A stretch of 64,000 bases of DNA from Nissolia schottii (GCA_003254905.1 QANU01004276.1:399917-463916), one strand, 5' to 3'; counted from the first letter of the stretch, positions 1 to 13,313 are shown. Program-made: numbers and translations. Notes: generated from the sequence alone by a model not told the origin.

Positions 1-124
1 GCAGTGAAGTCTCGCATATTAATCTTCAATTACTATTGTGGTATTATGCATGGTTTATACTTTTAACATGTAACTTGGTGGTTGACGTGCAAGTTGATGA
101 GATATATCTAATTTTTCGGTTCAG

Positions 125-3100
125 GCATTGATTAAGTCGACTAGCAGACTTAGAGATGCTTTACTTCCCAAAGATGAACCGAAGCTGGCAGTTCCGCTCT
201 TATTGCTTATTGCTCAACATCGTTCTCTGTAAGATTAAAGAGATATTTATAAAATGCTAGAGCTAATACTCAATATTCTGTTCTGATGATATGATATTTT
301 TGCAGGGTTGTCATCAATGCGGATGCACCCTATATTAAGATGGTTAGTGAGCAGTTTGATAGATGCCATGGAACTCTTCTTCAGTATGTGGAATTTCTTT
401 GCAGTGCAGTTACACCAGCAGCAAATTATGCTGTACTAATTCCCTCACTCAATGACCTGGTCCACCTTTACCACCTGGATCCGGAGGTTTTTGTTCCCTT
501 TCTCTCTTCTTTGTTATAAACCTCCAACAATTTCATGATAACTACTGTGTGGCTTTGTCACTAATTCTATTATTTTCCCTTCAGTTGCAACATTTTGTGG
601 TATACTGTTCTTTGCTTGAACCTGCATGTTTAATTTTATTATTTTCCCTTTAGGTTGCCTTCTTGATATATCGCCCTGTGATGAGACTTTTTAAGTCTCT
701 GAGGAGTCCCGATGTTTGCTGGCCCTTCGATGATAACAATGCTGCAAGTGATGCATCTATGAACTCTGAGTCTGACCATGTAGATCGTTATGGTAGTATG
801 GTTCTTGATCTCGGCTCTGCTCGAAATCCTATTAGGTAACCGTTTTCCAGGTTCCACCATGCAATTTTCCTTCTATTGTTTATGCGAAACTTGTTTTTGG
901 TGTTGAACTCTCCACTTCTGATTTTTGGGTTTTTGTGGGTAAGTATTTACATTTTCATTACTGTATGCAGCTGGTCATATCTTCTTGATACTGTTAAAAC
1001 CATGTTGCCTTCAAAAGCGTGGAATAGCCTTTCTCCTGATCTTTATGCAACATTTTGGGGTCTAACATTATATGATCTGTATGTTCCAAAAAATCGTTAC
1101 GAGTCGGAAATAGCCAAACTGCATGCTAATCTCAAGTCTTTGGAGGAGCTTTCTGACAATTCAAGCTCAGCAATCACCAAAAGGAAGAAGGAAAAGGAAA
1201 GAATTCAAGAATCTCTTGATCGTTTGATTAGTGAACTGCATAAACATGAAGCAAATGTTGCATCTGTCCGCAGACGACTTTCTCATGAAAAAGACAAATG
1301 GTTAAGTTCCTGTCCTGACACCTTGAAGATCAACATGGAGTTTCTTCAGCGTTGTATATTTCCACGCTGCACATTCAGTATGCCAGATGCTGTTTATTGT
1401 GCTATGTTTGTGCACACACTTCATTCGCTTGGAACCCCCTTTTTTAATACAGTCAACCATATAGATGTTCTGATTTGTAAGACCCTACAACCTATGATAT
1501 GCTGCTGCACTGAATATGAGGTGGGCAGGCTTGGCAGATTTTTGTACGAGACTTTGAAGATTGCTTACTATTGGAAGGTATTTGGTTCTTACTGTTTTGT
1601 GTACTATTACTTTATATGTTGATATTGTATATGTGGTTGTTCTATCAACAAATGTTTCCCTTTTTCAATTCTAATTCCTTTTATTATTTTCAGAGTGATG
1701 AATCTATTTATGAACGTGAATGTGGAAATATGCCTGGCTTTGCTGTTTATTATAGATATCCCAACAGCCAGCGAGTTACATACGGGCAGTTCATTAAGGC
1801 AAGATGCTAGTTTACTGCTATGAGTTTTTTCTTTGCTCGTGTTGTTTGGATTGAATGACTACTGTAATCTTCCTCAATTTGTTTAAGATTCGACCTTTTT
1901 TCTTTCTGACCCAATCTATTAATATACAGAAGAAAAAAATATTGATATGAGGGCTAATTTTGTGTTTTCTTCTTGGCTGATAGGTACACTGGAAGTGGAG
2001 TCAAAGAATTACACGGTCATTAATTCAGTGTTTGGAATCTAGTGAGTACATGGAAATTAGAAATGCTCTTATTATGTTGACAAAAATTTCTTGTGTTTTC
2101 CCCGTTACTCGGAAGAGTGGGATAAACCTTGAAAAGCGGGTAAGTTACCTGGAGAATGAACTTTGCCTGTTCTAGTAATTTGAAAACCAATGCTTTTTAT
2201 TTTGTGTAACTTATTTTATCATCCCTGCAGGTAGCCAAGATTAAAAGTGATGATAGAGAGGATCTTAAGGTATTGGCAACTGGTGTTGCGGCAGCAATGG
2301 CTGCTAGGAAGGTATGCTGTTATCTCAGTACCAGCATAGCCATATCATATCCTTTTGAGTTTAACACTTTAAATTTCTTTCATCACACAGTCTTCCTGGG
2401 TTACCGATGAAGAATTTGGTATGGGTTATCTCGAGTTGAAGCCTGCTCCATCTATGGCTAAATCTTCAGCTGGAAATTCAGCTGCTGTAGGTGGGATAAG
2501 TCTTAATGTTTCTCAGACTGAATCTGGTAGTGGAAAACATGTAGACTCTGGAAACACAACAAGAACAAAAACTGCAGACAGCAAGTCGGAAAGAACCGAA
2601 AGCACCATAGCAGTAAAATCTGATTCTGGCCAAGGAAAACTCAAGGGTAGTTCATCCGTGAATGGATTGGATGCTCAGTCATCCTTACCCTCATCTTCTG
2701 TACAACCAGGAGCATCAAAATCAATGGAAAATCAAAGGCAAGTGGAAGAATCCGTAAATAGAGCATCAGATGAACATGTGACAAGAGCTTCTGAGGTACC
2801 ATTTTATGTATTAGTTTTGCTGTGCGGTTAGGCATTTTTCATTTGTGTGATGGACTTGTGTGTAACCCAACTTTTTGCATTGTTGGCTACCTGGTGATTG
2901 CCTCAGCTTGTCACTTAAGTAGATGGAAAGGAAATGGGGACATTAGAGGTGATCTGTATGAAGAAATTCTTTTGCTACTAGGTTTAGGGTTTTTTTTTTT
3001 ATGGGTTTTGGGCATAATGCTGTTCGGTTGAAAAGGTTTTGAAATAAAACCAATTTTGCATTTTAGGATTGATGGGATTGAGGGGAAAATAAGGCAAGAG

Positions 3101-6033
3101 CGAATGGGGATTTTTATTTTGTGTGGCAAGGAAATCCCAAGTTGTAGGAAAATAACTCCTCTAGAAAACATGATTTGTAATGACCTGGTAACACAGATTA
3201 CAAAACCCCAAATTTCTATTCTCAAAAGAAAGTTTGGTAAAAAAACAGAAAGATATCCTAAGCCCTAAGACAGCCGTGCTTGGGACTGCAGTAACCAATC
3301 CTTGCGTTTTAATTTATCAATCAATCTTTGGTTATTTGGGGTTATCTATCAATTTTGAATGTCAAGGTAGTACTATTTTTTCCCCAATATACTCTTAGTT
3401 TAATTGTGCTTATTAAATAACCTGTAATAACTACATGCAATAGCATAGAATAGTGTTAATATTAACTCCTCTTTCTAGTTCTTCTATCTTAAGAATGCAT
3501 TGCAACGGCCTGCCCGTAGAGCCAGGCACCCGCAATACTTTTACTTTTCTTTCTGTCAATGTTGCTGTTTTTTTTCAATTTTTTTCTAAAATAAAATATA
3601 ATTTTGTTCTGCTGTTTCAGTCGAGAACTTCAGGGAAACGTTCAGCACCTGCCGGCTCACTTTCAAAGCCCTCGAGACAAGATCCTGCTAAAGAGGATAA
3701 TAGATCTGTTAAAGCTGTTGCTAGAACTCCTGTTTCCTCGAGCAGTGACAAAGATTTACAAATGCATATGTCAGAGGGAAGACACACTGGAAGTGCCAAT
3801 GTATCTTCTTCAGTCAATGCTAATGGTAATGCGGTTTCAGGTTCTGCTAAAAGCTCAGCTCCATCGGCGAAGGCCTCATTGGATGGTCCTGGTAGTGAAC
3901 TTAAGGCTGAGAGTGGAGCTGTGAAGTCTTCTGATATTAGGGCTTCTATGGTGAAGGATGATGGAAATGATGTTACCGAGTTGGCAAGAGGATCCTCTTC
4001 TCGAGTAGTTCATTCCCCTAGGCTTGAAAACACAGTTGTTGCTTCTAAGTCTACTGATAAAATCCAGAAGAGAGCTGGTTCTGCCGAAGAACCAGACAGA
4101 CTTGGTAAACGACGGAAAGGCGATGCAGATTTAAGAGATTTAGAGGGTGAAGCTCGATTCTCTGAAAGAGAGAAGCCTGTGGATCCTCGATTGTCTGATG
4201 ACAAATTAGGGCTAGATGAACTTGGTTTGTTCAAGGCCCGGGATAAGCCATTGGAAAGGCCAAAAGACAAAGGCAATGAAAGGTATGAAAGGGAACACAG
4301 GGAGAGATTGGACCGTGTGGACAAGTCTCGTGCAGATGACTTCATTGCAGAAAAACCTAGGGATAGGTCAATAGAAAGATATGGAAGAGAGCAGTCTGTT
4401 GAAAGAATGCAAGAGAGGGGTAGTGAAAGGAGTTTCGGTAGACTCCCTGAGAAGGCTAAGGATGACAGAAGTAAGGATGATAGAAGTAAATTACGGTACA
4501 ATGATGCATCGGTAGAAAAATCTCATGCGGATGATCGCTTCCATGGGCAAAGCTTGCCTCCGCCACCCCCTTTACCTCCTAATATGGTTCCTCAATCTGT
4601 TGGTGGTAGGCGTGATGAAGACACAGATAGGAGGTATGGAGCTACAAGGCATTCTCAAAGACTTTCTCCAAGGCATGAAGAAAAAGAACGGAGACGGTCT
4701 GAAGAGACTGTAGTTACTCAGGATGATGCAAAGCGCAGAAAAGATGATGATTTTCGAGATCGGAAACGTGAGGAACGAGATGGATTGTCATTGAAGGTAT
4801 TAATCAATGTTGTGTCTTAGTTTCTCTTCTCTACATGATCTGCTACTAAAGATTTACTTTGTGGTCGAAGGACTTAAACACAGTAAAGTTGGCTTATCTG
4901 GCTGAACATGGTTGTCTGTCCTTAACTATCACTTCAAGTTGAAAATTCAGCGAGTGTGAAAAAATAATCGAATACTACTATATTATGATATGTTATCAGG
5001 GTTTTATGGTTAGAGTAGGTTTGAGCAGATTATTTATCATGAAAGTATGACCACATCTAAATTTAACATATTAGGTTATGATCGCTCCCCATTATTTGAC
5101 GGTTTATATTTATATTTATTATATTTCTTTTGATGGTCTAACGATGTTCGGTTTTGGTTTCTTTATTGTTCCAGATCTTTTATTATGCTTTACTGCTTCT
5201 GAATATGAATCACCCTCTTTGGTTGTTTGATTAGATGGACTAAACACAATGCTATCAATTTACTCTTTTTTTTGCAGGTGGAAGAGAGGGATAGAGAAAG
5301 AGAGAGGGAAAGAGAGAAAGTAAACCTTCTAAAGGAAGAATTGGATTTAAATGCTGCATCAAAGCGGCGTAAACTTAAGAGGGAGCAGCATCTGCCAACT
5401 GTTGAACCTGGGGAGTACTCACCAGTAGCTCCTCCACCCCCTCCCCCTAGCATTAGTATGTCACAGGCATATGATGGAAGAGACAGGGGAGACAGAAAGG
5501 GGCCAATTATCCAGCATGCAAGTTACATAGATGAACCTGGTCTCAGGATTCATGGTAAAGAGGTAGTTAACAAGCTGAATCGTCGCGATTCTGATCCGTA
5601 TCCTCAGTTGCGTAATGCTTAGGCTAATTGCATGATTATTTAATTCACAATTACTTGTCTGTCTGTCTATCTCATTGCTTGAATATCTGCATGTGTACCT
5701 TGTCTGCATGCAATTTTTTATGTTTGTCACATGATGCATGGAATGGAAGTAACCTGGCACATGGAGTTCTTGGTAGATGAGTTGATTAAATGTGCATGGT
5801 ATGGCATGATATTTATTCTTGTTTACGCTACATGCTGCTGATTCACTATTTTCACAGCAAAAAGAGCGTTAATTTAATTTTAGGTCCTATAGTAGCTGCA
5901 TTACCTCAGTAAAAAAGTTTCCATTTGCAATTTTGCATTGTTGTCCCCTTAATTGAGTAATAGCATGTATGACCGGGAATGGGACGATGAGAAGAGGCAA
6001 AGAGCTGATCAGAAGCGAAGGCACCGGAAGTAG
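125..6033 (+). CDS. THO2: THO complex subunit 2 (THO2), 3' part of the gene
   Basis: THO2 is the large scaffold of the nuclear THO/TREX complex, which couples transcription to mRNP assembly and export. I read eleven exons: 125-228, 306-486, 654-835, 971-1577, 1694-1798, 1984-2139, 2231-2311, 2391-2795, 3621-4796, 5278-5597 and 5964-6033 (stop TAG). They join in one frame to give about 1128 residues; plant THO2 is about 1800, so the N-terminal third lies before the window. Exons 4-7 encode the conserved Tho2 core (for example LYDLYVPKNRYESEIAKLH and GNMPGFAVYYRYPNSQRV). Exons 8-10 encode a low-complexity Ser-rich, then Arg/Glu/Asp/Lys-rich tail with a Pro run, and the last exon ends in KRRHRK. 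The true C-terminus comes from splicing at 5597/5964; reading on into the intron would give a false stop at about 5620. The intron after 1798 begins with GC. Recognition is from memory of the family. Confidence 0.95.
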
Positions 6034-6343
6034 CATGTCAGAAGGTGGATTTCGCAAGGTTGCTCATTTCTTGCCGGCTGCTGTAATGCTGACTTTGTGC
6101 GAGTAGAGGGATGCTGGGATCACATCACATCACTTTTAACTGCTACTCCTTCCTTCATTTTCTGGTTATTTGTAACAAATTTTCAGCTGTTCAAATTATT
6201 TGGTCTTCTAAAGGCAATGCGAAGAAATCATGAATTGACTTGTACATAGTGTTGTATATTCTGGGTAGCCGATGATCAGATGTACGTTGTGAAAATGTGA
6301 TTAATTCGCCCGAACCTTCATTTACATGATTAATACAACAAGG

Positions 6344-6605
6344 TGTTAAGACCGTGCTGTACTTTTTATAGGAAGTTTTATATTTTATCCTTACTATATC
6401 TCATAGTTGTATCTTGCTATTAATATTAGGGTTATGTATTTAGAAACAATCCCACAATCATAGGGATTTGTTCTCTAGAATTAGTTGTCCACATTTCTTA
6501 AAATAGCTAGCAGGCTCATGTGTATGTGTGTGTGTATATATATATAGGTGTAATGACCTCAGAATTCAATAATTTAAGAATATATTATTCCTTTTAAATT
6601 TTAGA
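6344..6605 (+). repeat. 5' LTR of the copia element
   Basis: A 262-bp repeat beginning TGTTAAGACC. It aligns over its whole length with 11122-11382; the differences include an indel near 6400 and scattered substitutions. The right end is placed at 6605 because the tRNA primer site starts at 6606. The terminal dinucleotide is GA rather than the usual CA in both LTRs. Confidence 0.9.
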
Positions 6606-6617
6606 TGGTATCAGGGC
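6606..6617 (+). other. primer binding site (initiator tRNA-Met type)
   Basis: TGGTATCAGGGC lies immediately inside the 5' LTR. Plant copia elements usually carry TGGTATCAGAGC, complementary to the 3' end of initiator tRNA-Met; this copy differs at one base. Confidence 0.85.
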
Positions 6618-6976
6618 TCTTAATCTTTAGGAGTCTCTAACTGTGCCTGAAAACCCTAAGGCACAACCGTCATTGCCACAACCTTCACGAATCCTATTCT
6701 GGAAACTGTGGATAGATCCCAAATTATTGGAGAATTGTAGAATGTTCATTTTGCTTATAGATTAAATGGAAAAAATCATCTCAAATGGTCTCAACTCATT
6801 AAAACCATCTTGAAAGGAAAAGGGAAGGTCAGTCACTTGACTAATAATGGCCCTGATGAACAGGATGCCAAGTTCAAATCATGGGATGAAGACTCTATGA
6901 TCATGGCATGACTGTGGAATTCAATGGTCCCAGAAATTAGTGATACTTGCATGTTCCTTAAATTAGCAAAGGAAAT

Positions 6977-9900
6977 TTGGGAGGCAGTAGAGCCAAGGAT
7001 GCTACTCAAATATATGATGCAAAAGTGAAAATTGTGGCTGCCAAACTGGGAAACAAATCTGTTGCAGAATACGTCAATCAACTCAAGTCCCTATGGATGG
7101 AATTGGATCACTATCGAGTTATAAAAGCAAAATGTTTAGAAGACTCAGTAACCCTTAAGGAGTATATTGAACAAGATAGAATCTATGATTTCTTGGTAGG
7201 CTTGAATCCTGATTATCATCAGGTTTGAATCCAAATCTTGGGAAAAGAGAAAGTCCCAGGGCTTAATGAAATGGTAGCCATTATCTAGAGTGAAAAAAGC
7301 AGGAAAGGACTGATGTTGGAGACCCCAACTACTGAAAGCTCAGCAATGCAAGCTGAAAGAGGAACAACCATGATAACTAACCAGAGGAAAAACGGGTTTT
7401 TCAAAATGGAGAAAAAGCAAGAGGAAGTCTATTGTACCTACTGCAACAAGCCATGCCACACAAGCGAGAAGTGCTGGAAATTACATGGAAAACCCCAAGC
7501 CAATAATGGAGGCAGAAAGGAGGCCCTCCAAAATGGGAAGGACAAAGACAAGCATGCATTGTTAATGGACAAGGTGAAGAATTTGTCCAGCTGAATCACG
7601 AAGAGATAGAAAGGGTAAAGTCCTTCCTTAGTAAATTGGAGAAGCCTTCAGGTACGTTCTCTTTAACATATTCTGGTAAGTTCCCATTTTCTTTTGGACT
7701 TAATGTTTCAGATACACCTTTTACCCATTTTTGGATACTAGATTCTAGTGCCACTGACCATATATTTCCCATGTTCTAGCAACAAGAAAATTTCCACAGC
7801 AGGTGGAACCTTTATAACTGCTGCAGGTCAAGGAGAAGTCCAAATAAGCCCATCTATAACATTAAAAAATGTCCTTTGTGTCCCTAAACTGTCCGCCAAT
7901 TTGATTTTTGTACAGAAACTCACAAAAGATCTCTCTTGTAACGTTTTTTTTTTTCTCATAATGACTATTGTATATTTCAGGACAAGAACTCAGGGAGGAC
8001 GATTGGACATGCTAGAGAATGGAATGACCTGTACTACATGGAGGATCCTAATCTTGGTATCGATAGTCACTCTCTCAAATCTGAATCCACCATGACCAAT
8101 AAAGAGAAAGCTCAACTATACCATCGTCTGCTAGGACACCCTTCATTTCGAGTTGTAAAAGTTATCTTCCCTTCCTTGTTTAAGAATTTAAATGTGGAGT
8201 CTCTCCATTGTGAGGTGTGTGAGCTTGCTAAACACAAGCATGTACCTTTCCCCATTAGTAATAAAATGAGTCATTTTCCTTTTTTTCTTATCCATACTGA
8301 TGTATGGGGTCTTGCTAATATCCCTAATATCGCAGGTGCTAAATGGTTTTTAACTTTCATAGAAGATTGTAGCTGGGTGACTTGGGTTTTCCTATTGAAA
8401 CATAAATCTGAGATTAGCTCTATTTTTTTTTTCCAGTTTGCCTCTATGTTTAAAAATCAATTTGGAGTTAATATCAAGATAATTAGGTCTAGTAATGCCA
8501 AGGACTACTTTAACCTTGTGCTCAACTCCTTTTGCCAAAAGGAAGGGATAATTCATGAGTCTTCATGTGTTACACACCCCAACAGAATAGGATTGCAGGA
8601 AGAAAAAATGGGCACTTATTAGACCATACTAGAGCTCTACATTTTCAAAATCATGTTCCTAAGAAATTTTGGGGGAAAGCCCTTCTTACTGCCACTGCCA
8701 CCTACCTAATCAATAGGTTACCCTCTAAAATCTTAGCATCAAAAAGCCCCATGGAAGTCTTATCCTCCTTCTACCCACACCTAGACCCTACAAATAAACT
8801 CCAACCTAGAATATTTGGGTGTGTATTCTTTGTGCATGTTCATAGTAATGAAAAGGGAAAATTGGACCCTAGGGCTGTCAAATGTGTATTCTTAGGGTAC
8901 TCAACCACACAAAAGGGATACAAGTGTTTTCACCACCTGTCAAAGAGATTCTTTGTGTTAAGGGATGTCACCTTCAACGAACAAGAGAGCTACTTCCAAC
9001 CTCATCTTCAGGGGGAGAATGTAAGAGAGGAAGATAAGCCTCTCATGCTTCCAAATATGGCCTTTGGACTTGAAATTGGGATAAATAGCATTGCTTCCCT
9101 GAAACTGAGAGAAGACTTGAACAAGCACCTGAACCAGCAGCAGGACCTGAATTAACACCTGAAAATCTGCACCTGAACAAACACTTGAACCAGCAGCAGG
9201 ACCTGAATTAGCACATGAACAAGCACCTGAATCAGCAGCTAAATCTGCACCTAATGGTGGTAGGAAACTTGGAAAAAATCTGGTATATTCAAGAACAAAA
9301 AAGACCATTCTAGAATCTATCCATGTCCAAGAATCCAACCTACCATCCTTACATGAGGTAACAGTTTCTAATCCAAGAAATTCTAATAATTCTAATGAGT
9401 TTATTTTGGAAAATTTAGAAGCACAGGTGGATCAAAACCTGGATCTTCCTATTGCCCTTAGAAAGGGAACCAGAACATGCACCCAACAACCACTTTACCC
9501 TCTGTCAAATTTCCTATCCTTTGAAAAATTCTTTCCTACCCATAAAACCTTTCTCACAAACTTAAACTCTACACACACACCTTCCTCTGTAGTTGGAGCA
9601 TTATCTGACAGGAAATGGAAACAAGCCATGGATGTGGAAACGGAGGCGCTAAACTAGAATAAGACCTGGGAACTTGTCACCTTACCAACTGGAAAAAAAT
9701 CAGTAGGGTGCAAGTGGGTATGTGCTGTGAAGTATCAAGCTGATGGGATCATTGAACGTTACAAGGCAAGGTTAATAGCCAAAGGATTCACTTAAACCTA
9801 TGGAGTGGATTACTTGGAGACATTTGCCTGGTTGCTAAGATGAACACAGTCAGAGTAATATTGTCATTAGCAGCAAATCATGATTGGGATATGCAGCAGT

Positions 9901-11016
9901 TCGATGTGAATAATGCATTCCTACACAGAGACCTTGAAGAAGAAATATACATGGAGTTGCCCCCTGGTTATGATGGACAGGTTGCTGTTGGAACCGTTTG
10001 CAAGCTAAAAAGGGCTCTATATGGGCTGAAACAATCCCCAAGAGATGGTTTGGAAGATTCACCAAAGTTATGAGAAGTTTGGGCTACAAATAGAGTCAAA
10101 GAGATCACACCTTAGTTATCAAACATCCAGTTTCAAGGGGAGTAACAATATTATTGGTGTATGTAGATGATATTATAATAACTGGAGTTGACAAAGAGAA
10201 ATAGCAAATGTTAAGTCAATATCTTGCCACGAAATTCGAGATCAAGACGTTAGGGAGACTTAAATATTTTTTGGGAATTGAAGTGGCCCATTCCAAGAAA
10301 GGAATCTTCATATCTCAACAAAAATATATTACTGACTTGCTTAAAGAAACAAGAAAGACAATCTGCAAACCACCAAGTACTCCAGTTGATCCAAATATAA
10401 AGTTGGGAAGTGTGGAGGAGGATAATGTCGTGAACAAGGAAATGTACCAAAGACTTGTGGGCAGGCTTATTTACTTATCTAATACTAGGCCAGCCATTGC
10501 TTTTGTTGTGAGTCTAGTCAGCCAATTTATGCACCAACCAAATGAAGCACATTTGCAAGTTGCCCTTAGAATTGTTCAGTATTTAAAAGGGACTCCAGGA
10601 AGAGGGATTTTGTTCAAACGAAACAAGAGTACACCTTGAAGCATACACAAATGCAGATTATGCGGAGTTAGTTATGGATAGGAGATCAACTATTGGATAC
10701 TGCACCTTCCTTGGGGGAAACCTAGTGACTTGGAAGAGTAAAAAAACAAAGTGTAGTAGCTAGATCAAGTGCTGAAGCAGAATTTCGAGCAATGGCCCAA
10801 GGAATATGTAAGCTTCTATGGCTGAAGATTATATTGGAAGACTTGAAGATAAGGTGGGATGAACCTATGAGGTTATATTGTGACAGTAAATCTGCAATTA
10901 GCATAGTCCACAACCCGGTACAACATGATAGAACTAAACATATCGAGGTGGACAGACATTTTATCAAGGAAAAGCTAGACAGTGGCTTGATTTGCACCTA
11001 TATGTGTCCACTCTGA
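6977..11016 (+). pseudogene. copia gag-pol remnant
   Basis: Broken polyprotein. Gag: a UBN2-like segment at 6977-7228 and a CCHC zinc knuckle around 7427-7480 (CTYCNKPCHTSEKCW). Protease: a WILDSSATDH active-site region near 7733-7762. GAG-pre-integrase: HRLLGHPSF followed by a CxxC pair (8120-8230). Integrase core: HTDVWG onward at about 8296-8510, with a frameshift near 8580 into the continuation at 8565-9155. Reverse transcriptase: 9660-10200, including a [12 protein letters not shown] stretch and a YVDD box at about 10157. RNase H: 10640-11010. In-frame stops occur, for example, near 7226, 9655, 9793 and 10202. It is non-functional as it stands. Confidence 0.9.
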
Positions 11017-11121
11017 ATCAACTTGCAAACATACTCACCAAAGGGCTGAACTGCACTAACTTTGAAAGAATTATATCCAAGCTAGGAATGGAGAACATCT
11101 ACTCACCAGCTTGAGGGGGTG

Positions 11122-11382
11122 TGTCAAAATTGTGTTGTACTTTTTAGGAAGTTTTATATTTTATCCTTACTATATCTTTATTTTATATCACAGTTGTATC
11201 TTGCTATTAATATTAGGGTTATGTATTTAGAAACAATCCCACAATCATAGAGATTTGTTCTCTAGAATTAGTTGTTCATATTTCCTAAAATAGCTAGCAG
11301 GCTCGTGTGTGTGTATATATATATAGGTTTAATGATCTCATAATTCAATAATTGAAGAATATATTATTCCTTCTATTTGAGA
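11122..11382 (+). repeat. 3' LTR of the copia element
   Basis: A 261-bp partner of the 5' LTR beginning TGTCAAAATT, preceded by a G-rich purine tract and followed directly by the CAAGG target duplication. It has an extra TTATTTTATAT-like insertion relative to the 5' copy near 11180. Confidence 0.9.
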
Positions 11383-11729
11383 CAAGGGAAACATGAATTT
11401 TTGTATTCTCAATTGATAAAGCAAGTATATGCCCTTTGTGATATCTGATAGAAATTTTATATTTAGTGTTGTCATCTAATTATTTTTTTTCACATTATTG
11501 AAAAGATTAATATGTAATTGGTTATTAGTATAAAGAACTTTTACTAACTGAATATAAAATTAAACTCAATCAAATAATATCAAATAACAAACAAGAAGCT
11601 TCTTAGCCTACATTCGCCCATCCTTTTTAGAAAAGAAACATAATTTAAAAAAAGGAAAAGCAAGAATTCCTAGCATGGTGGAACTCAATTTTGAGTATGA
11701 ACCATCATGTCTCGGGACAGAAATATGCA

Positions 11730-13313
11730 TCATAGACCCCAAGGGTATGAATGATTATTAGCCAGTCTCCCATACTCATTGGTCTGTAATTCATATGACT
11801 GAGAGAATGGATTATTATAATAGGCAGCAGCAGGAGAAGATTTGTACACTAGAATCTTCCATGCACCATCATCATCTGCATTTCCATGCCTTATTTCCTT
11901 CCCACCATCAAAGCTAAGTAAATCTTCATTGACAAATCCACCACCTTGACATCCCCACTGATAATTCTCATTAGAGCTGAAGAAGCTGCGCAACGATTCG
12001 CTCTGATGAGAAAAACTAACAGAAGATTCCAACAGTGTCTCCCAACTAACATCCTCTTCTTCTTCTTCTAGATCAATCAGTGGCCTCTCCTCAAACTTTT
12101 GATCCTTCATCATGTCAACAACAACATCTTCTCTTGTCACCACTATCTCCTTTCCTCCTTCTCTTTCAGCTTCTGTGATCATCATCGATCTACACTCTTC
12201 GGTGGAAGAAGAAGAAGACGATGAAGATGATGATGATGATAATGAGCCTGTTGGCGACGATGATGACTCGGTTAACTGCCACATGCCACTGAGAAAAGTC
12301 TCAAGAGCTTCGATCTGTATGTGTGGGATTGGCTCCACCAAAGGGTACTCATAGGAACCACAAAACCCTTTGGCCTTGCACCACTCATAGAACTCATACA
12401 GCTTATTGGACTGCACCGATGCTTTCTTGTATATGTTGAAAGCAGTGATGCTGTTCCTGTAAGGCATCTGAAACAGATTGTCCAGAACCACACTTATCTC
12501 CTTCCTGAACCTCGTGTAGCAAACAAAGCTGTCGCGAATTATGAGCTTCATCGCTGACTGGACCATGAAACTTCTCGCCGCAACCCCTTCAGGGAAACAA
12601 TCCATCACCCTGTCTATAAGGCTCTGAAGCTGTGGCAACAATTCAAGCATTTCACCCATTTCCTTCATTTTCTGTTGCAAAGTTTCATCCATAGCCATAC
12701 TAGTACCTCCTTCTTTCTCTTCTTTTTCTCCTTCTTGTTGGTTTGGATTGTTTTGGAATTTGGTGCTATCTACCATAACACAATTGAGGGCTTCATCCAC
12801 TAGTTGTGCATAGTTTCGGATGAAATTTGTGTATGAATATGATCTTGATGATGAGTCATCCCTGAAGTGGCAGGGGTAAAGAGAGATCAAGCCATTGGAA
12901 CGAATCCAGACGAGTTCAGTCCAGAGAGGGCTGTTTCCGGGGACAGAACGAAGCAAACGGTGGAGGAGGATGAGGCACTTGAGCGCCACCCGCCAGCTGC
13001 TAGTGGTGCCGAACCGGCGGGTGAAGCTGAGTGCAAAGGAGTGACACAAAGTTGGGGATGCAGACAAGAGCTTCAAGAGGTGGTTTATGTACTTGTCTTG
13101 CACTGGAATGTCATCTGGTGCCGTTGATTTTATGATGATCATATTGATATCAGAAAATCCACCAGCTGAAGCAATCTTAGCATAGCTCACATAACTATGC
13201 TCTTTTAGAGAAGTGAAAACTTGCCTGAACTTCCTCTGCATGTTTTTATCCTTTTTTAGTACATATGCTTCAATTATGATCCATTGAGGGGAGGTTCGTC
13301 TTGTGTTTTGCAA
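11730..13313 (-). CDS. ANTH-domain clathrin assembly protein (AP180/CALM family)
   Basis: A single intronless reading frame of 527 residues. The N-terminal 290 residues match the plant AP180-type ANTH domain, which binds phosphoinositides and recruits clathrin at the plasma membrane or trans-Golgi. Family landmarks include the helical LLKLLSASP and WRVALKCLILLHRLLR segments and the closing segment LYEFYEWCKAKGFCGSYEYP. The C-terminal half is acidic and disordered, with an 11-Ser run and a Glu cluster (coded by GAA/GAT-type microsatellites near 12190-12250). It ends with an NPF motif (residues about 501-503) of the kind read by EH-domain endocytic partners. Met25 (13241) is an alternative start that fits shorter family members better than Met1. 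The closest named relatives I recall are the unnumbered Arabidopsis putative clathrin assembly proteins such as At1g25240. Confidence 0.9.
   Translation of the reverse strand: MQNTRRTSPQWIIIEAYVLKKDKNMQRKFRQVFTSLKEHSYVSYAKIASAGGFSDINMIIIKSTAPDDIPVQDKYINHLLKLLSASPTLCHSFALSFTRRFGTTSSWRVALKCLILLHRLLRSVPGNSPLWTELVWIRSNGLISLYPCHFRDDSSSRSYSYTNFIRNYAQLVDEALNCVMVDSTKFQNNPNQQEGEKEEKEGGTSMAMDETLQQKMKEMGEMLELLPQLQSLIDRVMDCFPEGVAARSFMVQSAMKLIIRDSFVCYTRFRKEISVVLDNLFQMPYRNSITAFNIYKKASVQSNKLYEFYEWCKAKGFCGSYEYPLVEPIPHIQIEALETFLSGMWQLTESSSSPTGSLSSSSSSSSSSSSTEECRSMMITEAEREGGKEIVVTREDVVVDMMKDQKFEERPLIDLEEEEEDVSWETLLESSVSFSHQSESLRSFFSSNENYQWGCQGGGFVNEDLLSFDGGKEIRHGNADDDGAWKILVYKSSPAAAYYNNPFSQSYELQTNEYGRLANNHSYPWGL

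Larger units (their letters stand above)
6344..11382 (+). mobile_element. Ty1-copia LTR retrotransposon, degenerate
   Basis: The element has two short LTRs (6344-6605 and 11122-11382) and is flanked on both sides by the 5-bp target duplication CAAGG (6339-6343 and 11383-11387). A primer binding site matching initiator tRNA-Met (TGGTATCAGGGC, 6606-6617) follows the 5' LTR directly, and a purine tract (11112-11121) precedes the 3' LTR. The internal order is gag, protease, integrase, reverse transcriptase, RNase H, which is the copia order. The coding frame has many stops and frameshifts, so the copy cannot be autonomous. It lies about 300 bp downstream of the THO2 stop, close to that gene's polyadenylation region. 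Confidence 0.95.
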
